From assembly GCF_024362695.1 (NCBI RefSeq), contig NC_065420.1, positions 15,229,420-15,293,419 of the forward strand: a stretch of DNA of 64,000 bases, read 5' to 3'. The translations under genes were made by a program, and so were the position numbers. Below are positions 51,321-58,857 of this stretch, piece by piece. Positions within the stretch are counted from its first letter, which is position 1; each line of letters opens with the position of its first letter. This stretch comes from Pectinophora gossypiella (lineage: Eukaryota; Arthropoda; Insecta; Lepidoptera; Gelechiidae). The notes under the pieces were generated by a model. It worked only from the letters and a program-made list of their open reading frames with translations. It made no database searches and was not told where the DNA came from.

Positions 51321-51354
<34 letters not shown>

Positions 51355-51356
<2 letters not shown>

Positions 51357-51478
51357 TTAGGTTAGGTTAGGTTAGGTTAGGTTAGGTTAGGTTAGGTTAG
51401 GTTAGGTTAGGTTAGGTTAGGTTAGGTTAGGTTAGGTTAGGTTAGGTTAGGTTAGGTTAGGTTAGGTTAGGTTAGGTT
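51355..51478 (+). repeat. (TTAGG)n telomere repeat
   Basis: About 124 bp of perfect repeats, the longest uninterrupted array in the window. Confidence 0.98.
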
Positions 51479-51646
51479 GCACGGAAGAGTGTGTAAACGT
51501 CCCCGCACACCCGCCAATAGGCGGAGGCTGCTGAACACCGAGGAGTTTTAGTGAGTAGGAGTCTCACATAACCCAGTCGCTTTCCCCGGGCGGCTGGGTA
51601 TCCATGACGGATTTCTCCTCGTTAAAAAAAAAAAAAAAAAAAAAAA
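51479..51646 (+). mobile_element. Element G: 3'-end fragment of a third family
   Basis: 145 bp plus a 23-nt poly(A) tail (51624-51646). It is 5'-truncated to the distal 3' UTR. Its terminal domain (51540-51620) has the same helices as the other elements but different bases: GAGGAG/CTCCTC, GTGAG/CTCAC, ACCCAG/CTGGGT and ATCC/GGAT. It lacks the GNRA-capped inner helix. The parent element is not in the window. Confidence 0.9.
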
Positions 51647-51663
51647 GGTTAGGTTAGGTTAGG
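51647..51663 (+). repeat. (TTAGG)3 telomere repeat
   Basis: GGTTAGGTTAGGTTAGG between G and F. Confidence 0.97.
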
Positions 51664-51765
51664 CCCCCCCAATGGATTCTCGCCTTGTCGTGGCGGGGGG
51701 GCTCAATAGCTGCATCGGCGGGTGCCGCTTTAGCCCAATGATGCAGTGAAGCTAAGAGGAATCCA
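51664..51765 (+). ncRNA. Candidate HDV-like ribozyme, element F
   Basis: As in E, except P2' is GGAATCCA (51758-51765), so one A-U pair becomes G-U, and J1.1/4 reads CTCAATAGC. The core L3 TTGTCGT and J4/2 CTAAG are unchanged. Confidence 0.72.
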
Positions 51766-52443
51766 GCGCGGCGGTGGCAAAGTCCACCGCTGCGCAACCC
51801 GTAACCCCTTAGCGCTTTGTGGTGGGGCGCCAAAGGGGTCGGGGGCCGCTTCCACATTGAGTGGAGGGGGCCGCGAGGAGACAACCTCTGTAAAAAACCG
51901 CCAGGAGGGGGCGTTTCGCCTGCGCGCGGCGGTCGTTCGTATTGCACGGCGGCCGTCGGGCCACCCGCAACCCTCGGTATTCCGAGGCGTGGGGGCCGCT
52001 CCCACACAAGTGGGGGGGGCCGCGAGGAGACAACCTCTTTAAAAAATCCACCTGGAGGAGGAGGCGCGTGGCGCCGTCGGTGACGGGTTCGGCGGCCATG
52101 AATACATGCCCGTCGAACAGGCTTCGGCCACCGTCGCCAAACTTGTTACCCTGGTTAGGTGTCGTGGACATGTCTCGCGGCCTACCAGGACCAAGGGGCT
52201 TGCCTTGGTCGGCCGGCCCAAGAGGAGACAACCTCAATAAAAAACCCCCAAAGTCCCGGCGTTGAGGTGCCTTCGGGCCTTCGCGCGGCGTCGGGGCGCC
52301 GGAAGGTGGCGGAGGGGGTATTCTCCGCCAGCTAGCGACCAACCCTGGGGCACCTCCCGCACCCCAGCGGTATTAGGGTTATCCGGGTACAGGGGGCACT
52401 GCCCGGATGGACCACCCTTTCCCCCATACTCGTGGGACTCATA

Positions 52444-54789
52444 ATGGATACTTTTGCTAACAAAGCCGACGTTTCGGAGCTGGAAGTTGGGAGTGTAGAG
52501 GTGAGGAAGGGAGAAGAGGGAGATAAATATAAGCGTGCTCAGGCACAGTTGTTCACTGGCCGTGAAGCGGACACCAAGTCCGCGGGGCATTCTGTGGCGC
52601 AACCGGGATCCACCACCCCGGAAGCGCTGCAGCGCCCTGGCCTAGGCGCTTGCGCCACCCGTCTCCGTAAGGGGACTGTGGAGGAGGATGTCAACTCCGG
52701 AGAGCCGATCCTTAGCGGCAAGGATCGGCTATCCGAAGTTGAGAAAGGTCGACGACTAAGCGTGGTGCTAACGCGCTGCGACACACCCGTCACCACAATT
52801 TCCGCTGGCCGGGAGGGGGAGTCAATGGACTCGGACTCTTCCTGCGCCAGCATGGTGACGGTGTCGTCCGGGAGGTCAGACCTCAGAAGGCCGTTCCTGA
52901 AAAGGAACAGGTCGGATGCAGAGGCGGAGGAATTGGACCTGCTGGGATCACCCCTCAAAGGGGCGGCCCACAAGTCCAAGAGGGGGAGAGGGCGCCCGCC
53001 CTCCACCGGCAAATATGTCGGCCTGGCCGCAGCCAGGGCGGCATATAATGAGGAGCTGGCCGAAAGCCTCCGGCTTGAGGCAGAGGCAGAAGTAGCTGGA
53101 ATGGCCCGGAATATGAGGGAGGCTAGGGCCTCTTTACAGCCCAGCCCCCAACCAGCAACTCAAGCGGAGGAGGAAGAGCAGCAAACATCCGCTGCTCTAG
53201 CCAACGTTGTGAGGACATCGTTGGAAACCATTTCAATGGTTGCCACGAAGTCCTCACACCTAAAGGGGACTTATGTCCGGGCCCTGAAGGACGCCGTGAA
53301 GTGCATTCAAGAGGCTGTGTCCCTGATCAGAGCCCGGACGATGTCGGAAGAGGTGATGAGGTTGGAAGCCGCCAACTCCCAACTAATGAAGGAGGTTGCT
53401 GAACTGCGTCGCGATTTGCAGGAGCTGCGACAGCGACCAGCTCAGCCCTCTGAGCCAGGCCTCCGGCAACTGTTGGAGGAGGTTTCTCGGGCTAACGTCG
53501 AAACGTTCGGCACAATGCTGAACGCTAGACTGGCCGGCATTGAGGACCGCCTCCTGCCGGAGACTCGCCGACGGCCGCCGCTTGCAGCGGATGTGAGAGC
53601 CGCCAGGGCAGACCCTGCTCGTGAAGAGCCAGCAGGGGCCCCAGTGGCTTCCACCAGCGGAAAGGGCCTCCCCGCTACTGGGTCAAGCTCGGGTCAGCGG
53701 GCGAAAAAGGCCCCCAACAGCGGTCAGACTCCTTCTGAGCCCCCTCCTGCGGGGAAGAAGAAGGAGAAGAAAAAGAGTTTGGCTGCAAAGGAAGCGGCCG
53801 AGGCGCGGAACCAGTCTGCTCCCGCGCCTAAAGAGGTGCCGTGGACCACAGTCGTCGGCCGAAAGGCCAAGACTAAGGCGACGAAGGCTGCGAAGGAGTC
53901 GCAGAAAGCCACGTCCACGGCACCGACCAAGAAGAAGGAAAGGCAGATCCGTGCGCCCAAAACAGCAGCCGTCACACTGACGCTGGCGCCGGGCGCTGAG
54001 GAAAGGGGTGTGACGTACGCGTCAATCCTTTCGGACGCAAAAGAGCGTGTCCGTCTTGCGGACCTCAACATTAGTAGTCTGAGGTTCCGTAGGACAGCGA
54101 CTGGCGCGCGCATGTTGGAAGTCGGCGGAGAAGCTTCGGCCGAGAAAGCGGACTCCTTGGCCACTAAGCTCAAGGAGGTCCTCAGCCCCGAGGCGGTCCG
54201 AGTCGCACGGCCTGTGAAGTGCGCGGAAATCCGCGTCGCAGGCCTGGATGACTCGGTCGACACTGCCGAAGTAGTGGAGGCGGTGGCGAAACAAGGAGGG
54301 TGCTCGGTCGAGGCGGTTAGGTGCGGCAGAATAGTTGTCGGCCCGCGAGGGGATGGTTCACTCTGGGTGAGCTGTCCTGTCACTGCCGCCATGAAAGTGG
54401 CGAACTCTGGCCGAGTACTGGTGGGATGGACCTCGGCCAGAGTGAGGCTCCTCGCCTCCAGACCGATACGGTGTTTCAGATGCCTAGAGTCGGGACACCT
54501 AGGTGTAAAATGCACCTGTGAGGTTGACCGCAGCAAACTCTGCTTCCGCTGCGGTCAGCCCGATCACAAGGCACAGGAGTGCGTTGCCGAGCCCAACTGC
54601 CCCATTTGTGCGGCGGCGGGCAAGCCTGCAACGCACTCAATTGGTGGTGGTGGCTGCATCTCCGCGGCCAAAAAGCCGAATACGCAGGCCCCGATGAGGA
54701 AAAGCGCCCTAAATTCTAAAAAGAAAAAGAAAAAAGGGAAGAGCAAGGCCAAAAAGGCCAGAGAGGAGCGGATGGACACAAATCCATAA
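52444..54789 (+). CDS. Element F ORF1: Gag-like protein
   Basis: 781 residues from the first ATG (52444, MDTFANKADV). AT-hook-like KRGRGRPP near 180, heptad region, a Lys-rich segment, a globular region, knuckles CFRCLESGHLGVKC and CFRCGQPDHKAQEC, and a third C-X2-C...H...C. The C-terminus is very basic (KKKKKKGKSKAKK). Intact. The stop TAA abuts the ORF2 ATG (TAAATG). Confidence 0.93.
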   Translation: MDTFANKADVSELEVGSVEVRKGEEGDKYKRAQAQLFTGREADTKSAGHSVAQPGSTTPEALQRPGLGACATRLRKGTVEEDVNSGEPILSGKDRLSEVEKGRRLSVVLTRCDTPVTTISAGREGESMDSDSSCASMVTVSSGRSDLRRPFLKRNRSDAEAEELDLLGSPLKGAAHKSKRGRGRPPSTGKYVGLAAARAAYNEELAESLRLEAEAEVAGMARNMREARASLQPSPQPATQAEEEEQQTSAALANVVRTSLETISMVATKSSHLKGTYVRALKDAVKCIQEAVSLIRARTMSEEVMRLEAANSQLMKEVAELRRDLQELRQRPAQPSEPGLRQLLEEVSRANVETFGTMLNARLAGIEDRLLPETRRRPPLAADVRAARADPAREEPAGAPVASTSGKGLPATGSSSGQRAKKAPNSGQTPSEPPPAGKKKEKKKSLAAKEAAEARNQSAPAPKEVPWTTVVGRKAKTKATKAAKESQKATSTAPTKKKERQIRAPKTAAVTLTLAPGAEERGVTYASILSDAKERVRLADLNISSLRFRRTATGARMLEVGGEASAEKADSLATKLKEVLSPEAVRVARPVKCAEIRVAGLDDSVDTAEVVEAVAKQGGCSVEAVRCGRIVVGPRGDGSLWVSCPVTAAMKVANSGRVLVGWTSARVRLLASRPIRCFRCLESGHLGVKCTCEVDRSKLCFRCGQPDHKAQECVAEPNCPICAAAGKPATHSIGGGGCISAAKKPNTQAPMRKSALNSKKKKKKGKSKAKKAREERMDTNP

Positions 54790-57700
54790 ATGGAGTCCAT
54801 CCGCTACCTACAGGCGAATATCAACCACTCCGCCAGGGCACAGGACCTGCTGGCCCAAACCATGGCGGAGTGGTCGATAAATGTGGCGGTGATCGCGGAG
54901 CCTTATGTGGTCCCTGCCCGGGACGATTGGATAGCGGACCTCGGCAACTCTGTGGCCATCTTCGCTCCCGCTGCTAGTGGCTCCCCTCCCTTCGAAAAAG
55001 TAGCGAAGGGTAGGGGAAGCGTGCTGGCTGTTGTTGGCGGCGTCGCACTCGTGGGGGTGTACTTACCGCCGAGTTGGCACCTTGCCGACTTTGAGCGGGC
55101 CCTCACTGAGGTCAGCGCGCTGATTGCGCTGGTTCCCTCTCTCCCCGTGATCGTCGCGGGGGACTTCAATGCCAAGTCATTGGCCTGGGGATCGCCCGCG
55201 ACGGACGCGAGGGGAGAGGAGCTAGAAGACTGGGCGGCGACTTCGGGCCTGGTGATCCTAAACAGGGGCACCAACGACACCTGTGTCCGCCAACAGGGGG
55301 GGTCAATAGTGGACCTCACGTTCGCGACCCCCTCCACGGCCCGGAGAATTCAAGGGTGGAAGGTGGAGGTAGACGTGGAGACACTGTCGGATCACCGATA
55401 CATCCGCTTCGATGTCTCTACGTCTGCCTCCACAATGGCGCCTGTGGCTCGCGCTACTGAGGAGGGCCCTCGTTGGGTGTTAGGTCGACTGGACCGTGAG
55501 CTGGCCGAGGAGGCGGCCATTGTGGAGGGCTGGGTGATGGATGCCGGCCCACCCGAGGATGTGGATGCGGGAGCGGAGCTGCTCGGCGTATCGCTTACGA
55601 ATGTATGCGATGCGTCGATGCCCAGAGCCAGACCGCTTCCCCCACGTCGGCGGGTGTACTGGTGGCGCGCTGAACTACACCAACTGCGCCAAACCTGTGT
55701 CGCTGCGCGCCGCAGGTACACGAGATGCCGAAGGCGCAGCATCCGTGACGGGCCTCTGGAGGTTGCCCTGTACACCGAGTACAGGACCGCCTGTAGTGCC
55801 CTCCAGACAGCCATATCGCGGGCCAAACAGGAGTCCTGGGAGGAGTGGCTCGCCCTCCTAAACCGGGACCCCTGGGGCAGACCATATCGGGCAGTAAGGC
55901 GGAAGCTCCGGCCCTGGGCTCCGCCACTCACCACAACTCTCGAACCCCAGTTGGTTGAGAGTGTGGTGCAGACGCTGTTCCCGAGTCGGGCGTGGTCTGC
56001 CCGGCCTGTGACTGTCGCGGATGAGCAGGAGGTGAGGCCTGTGTCCGAGGCGGAGTTGCGGTACGCCGCGGCGAAACTCCGCCTCAAAAAGACCGCCCCT
56101 GGTCTGGACGGGGTGCCAGGGCGAGTGCTAGCCCTAGCACTGTTGGAGCTGGGGAGCCAATTTCGGGCCCTTTTTACCAGATGTTTGGTGCAGGGTCGCT
56201 TCCCCAGCTCCTGGAAGGAGGGCAAGCTTGTCCTTCTTAAGAAGGACGGCCGTCCGGCTGACCAGCCGTCCGCCTACCGGCCTATCGTATTGCTCGGCGA
56301 GACAAGCAAGCTCTTTGAGCGCGTGCTTGTCCATCGTCTCGCCGAGCACATCGATTTACACGAAACCCAATATGGGTTCCGTGTGGGTCGGTCGACGATC
56401 GACGCGATATCCCGCGTCAGGGAGCAGGCGGAGGAGGCGGTTTCACAGGGCGACGTGTTGTTGGCGGTGTCGTTGGACATCTCCAACGCATTCAACACGC
56501 TCCCCTGGGACGCGGTCACGGCGGCGCTCGACCACTTTGAGGTTCCCGGCCACCTGCAAAGGTTGGTCCGGGACTACTTTAATGGACGGGCGGTGGTGTT
56601 CCCGACACGAGCCGGTTGGGCACGTCGGGAGATGTCGTGCGGTGTTCCACAGGGTTCGGTCTTGGGACCGTTCCTGTGGAACATCGGATACGACTGGGTG
56701 TTGCGCGGGGCCACTTTGCGGGGGGTCAGCGTAACTTGTTACGCTGACGACACTCTCGTGTCGGCCCGCGGCAGCACCCACCGGGAAGCCGGTGTCCTCG
56801 CCACTGCAGGTGTCGCGCAAGTGGTGCGCCGGATTCGGCAGCTGGGCCTTGAGGTGGCTCTGCACAAATCCGAGGCTCTAACATTCCACGGGCCTCGGAA
56901 CGGGCCGCCTCCCAACGCCCGCATCGTAGTCGGCGGAACCTCCATCGCCATCGGGTCGACGATGAAATACCTGGGACTCGTCCTCGATGGCAGATGGAGT
57001 TTCCAAGAGCACTTCCGGCGCTTGGCCCCAAAATTGGTGGCTGCAGCCGGAGCGCTTGGGGGAGTGCTCCCAAACTTGGGAGGCCCTGGAAGGGCATGCC
57101 GCCGCCTCTACATGGGGGTGGTGCGCTCCATGGCGCTGTACGGTGCGCCCATATGGGCGGATTCCCTGAGCGCCCGGAACCGGACCCTGCTGCGACGACC
57201 GCAGCGGGTCATGGCGCTCAGAGTGGCCCGGGCGTACCGTACGGTATCCTACACCGCGGCCTGCTTGATTGCGGGCAGTCCGCCGTGGGAACTTGAGGCA
57301 CGAGTTCTCGCGGCGGTCTACAGGCGGCGTGCGGAAGCCAACAACAACGGCGATTTCCCGCACCCCCGTGAGGTGGCGCAGTGGAGGGAGGACGCCCGAG
57401 ATGTCCTCCTTAACACTTGGCAGGAGGAGTTGGACACCCCGAATACCAGCCGGGAGTTGGTGGCGGCGATCCGACCGGTCCTTCGGGATTGGATCGAGTG
57501 CCAACACGGCGCTCCCACCTACCACCTCACGCAGGTCCTCACCGGGCACGGGTGCTTTGGTGAGTATCTGTTTGGAGTGGTCAGGAGGGAGCCGACCGCC
57601 GAATGCCACCACTGTGTGGGAGGCGTGGTGGACACGGCACGGCACACGCGCGAGGCGTGCCCCGCTTGGGCGATCCCTCGCGCTGCCCTGTCCGCCGTGC

Positions 57701-57918
57701 TGGGCCCGGATATCTCACTGCCGGCCATGATCGTGGCCATGGTCGGCAGTGAAGCGGCCTGGAAAGCGGTCGTCACCTTCTCAGACGCAGTGATGTCTGA
57801 GAAGGAAGCAGCGGAGAGAGAGCGGGAGAACTCCGCGGACTCTCTTCCGATGCGCCGCAGACGGCCAGGAAGGCGGCGCCAGGCGCACCTGGTCACTATT
57901 GACCGTGCGCCGCCTTGA
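54790..57918 (+). CDS. Element F ORF2: endonuclease-reverse transcriptase
   Basis: 1042 residues, the same length as E. Endonuclease: YLQANINHSA, AEPY in place of SEPY (the catalytic Glu is kept), GDFNAKSLAWGS, SDHRYIRF. Reverse transcriptase: CGVPQGSVLGP and YADD (~650). C-terminal CHHC...H...C motif, Arg-rich tail and final DRAPP. No breaks. The N-terminal third and residues ~850-900 are diverged from E; the linker and first half of the RT are nearly identical to E. Confidence 0.95.
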   Translation: MESIRYLQANINHSARAQDLLAQTMAEWSINVAVIAEPYVVPARDDWIADLGNSVAIFAPAASGSPPFEKVAKGRGSVLAVVGGVALVGVYLPPSWHLADFERALTEVSALIALVPSLPVIVAGDFNAKSLAWGSPATDARGEELEDWAATSGLVILNRGTNDTCVRQQGGSIVDLTFATPSTARRIQGWKVEVDVETLSDHRYIRFDVSTSASTMAPVARATEEGPRWVLGRLDRELAEEAAIVEGWVMDAGPPEDVDAGAELLGVSLTNVCDASMPRARPLPPRRRVYWWRAELHQLRQTCVAARRRYTRCRRRSIRDGPLEVALYTEYRTACSALQTAISRAKQESWEEWLALLNRDPWGRPYRAVRRKLRPWAPPLTTTLEPQLVESVVQTLFPSRAWSARPVTVADEQEVRPVSEAELRYAAAKLRLKKTAPGLDGVPGRVLALALLELGSQFRALFTRCLVQGRFPSSWKEGKLVLLKKDGRPADQPSAYRPIVLLGETSKLFERVLVHRLAEHIDLHETQYGFRVGRSTIDAISRVREQAEEAVSQGDVLLAVSLDISNAFNTLPWDAVTAALDHFEVPGHLQRLVRDYFNGRAVVFPTRAGWARREMSCGVPQGSVLGPFLWNIGYDWVLRGATLRGVSVTCYADDTLVSARGSTHREAGVLATAGVAQVVRRIRQLGLEVALHKSEALTFHGPRNGPPPNARIVVGGTSIAIGSTMKYLGLVLDGRWSFQEHFRRLAPKLVAAAGALGGVLPNLGGPGRACRRLYMGVVRSMALYGAPIWADSLSARNRTLLRRPQRVMALRVARAYRTVSYTAACLIAGSPPWELEARVLAAVYRRRAEANNNGDFPHPREVAQWREDARDVLLNTWQEELDTPNTSRELVAAIRPVLRDWIECQHGAPTYHLTQVLTGHGCFGEYLFGVVRREPTAECHHCVGGVVDTARHTREACPAWAIPRAALSAVLGPDISLPAMIVAMVGSEAAWKAVVTFSDAVMSEKEAAERERENSADSLPMRRRRPGRRRQAHLVTIDRAPP

Positions 57919-58236
57919 CGGGGACCTGTGGGCGGTGGTCGGGGGACCGCCGTCCACAACACAGGTCCCGTGCCGTAGGGCTCCCCAAGTGTTCCGGGCA
58001 GCCCTCGGCGGAGGGGGAGGCGCTTGACGCGCTCCCATGGGCGCTGGGCCCGTAAGGGCATCCGCCGGCGGGGACGCGGTTGTGTGCAACTGCGTTCCCG
58101 TGTCCTCGCCACATGGCGGCAAGGAGGAACACCGTTGGGTTTTAGTGGGTATACCGGGTGGCGACACCCGGGGAGTCCCACATAACCACGTCGTCCCCCC
58201 GGGCGGCGTGGTATGCGTAACGCATTTCCCAACGTT
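57919..58236 (+). ncRNA. Structured 3' UTR, element F
   Basis: Same hairpins as A and E: ACCT/AGGT outer pairs, GGTC-GGGG-GACC, a GTGTTCC loop, and a terminal domain with GTTGGG/CCCAAC, GTGGG/CCCAC, a GCGA-capped stem, ACCACG/CGTGGT and ATGCG/CGCAT. Confidence 0.72.
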
Positions 58237-58257
58237 AAAAAAAAAAAAAAAAAAAAA

Positions 58258-58361
58258 GGTTAGGTTAGGTTAGGTTAGGTTAGGTTAGGTTAGGTTAGGT
58301 TAGGTTAGGTTAGGTTAGGTTAGGTTAGGTTAGGTTAGGTTAGGTTAGGTTAGGTTAGGTT
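58258..58361 (+). repeat. (TTAGG)n telomere repeat
   Basis: 104 bp of perfect repeats between F and H. Confidence 0.98.
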
Positions 58362-58857
58362 CCCGTGTGGAGTTGCTGATCTCCCATCGGGCGCGTCCCC
58401 AGGTGGCGGATAGGGGAATGCCCCCCCAGATATGGGGGGGTACCGGCTTCGGCCGGCGCGGACCAAAACAGCGTGGTGGAGTCACCCTTGCTCGTGGCCC
58501 TCTGCAGGGACGAGGTGGTGCGCAGAGTGGACACAGGAGGGTGACCATCCGACGGCGTCTCTGGCTTCGGCCAGACGACAGGGGCTTCGGCTCCACCGTT
58601 GGCAGGGGCGGCGGGTCCGGCAGCAATGCCGGGCAATGGCTTCGGCCACCGTCGGCCCGACCCGTAGCCCAGACGCAACGCTGTCTGGAGCGGGGGCCGC
58701 CTTCGCACTGAGCGGAGGGGGCCGCGAGGAAGACAACCTCTGTAAAAAATTACCGCAAGCTTAAGTTGGTGGTGTCCGGCGATGGGCTGGATGGTCTGAC
58801 GGTCAGGCCGCTAGGACTACCCTGGGGAGACAACCCCAGTAAATAAAACCGTCCCAG

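Larger units (their letters stand above)
44731..51354 (+). mobile_element. Element E: full-length SART-like retrotransposon
   Basis: 6624 bp from CCCCCCC (44731) to a 33-nt poly(A) tail (51322-51354), with 5' UTR, ORF1, ORF2 and 3' UTR intact. TTAGG repeats lie on both sides. D is a truncated relative, and A and F are sister subfamilies. It looks autonomous and young. Confidence 0.96.
51664..58257 (+). mobile_element. Element F: full-length SART-like retrotransposon
   Basis: 6594 bp from CCCCCCC (51664) to a 21-nt poly(A) tail (58237-58257). Both ORFs are intact. The 5' UTR is nearly identical to A and E, ORF1 is diverged, and ORF2 is a mosaic of near-identical and diverged segments relative to E. 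Confidence 0.96.
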
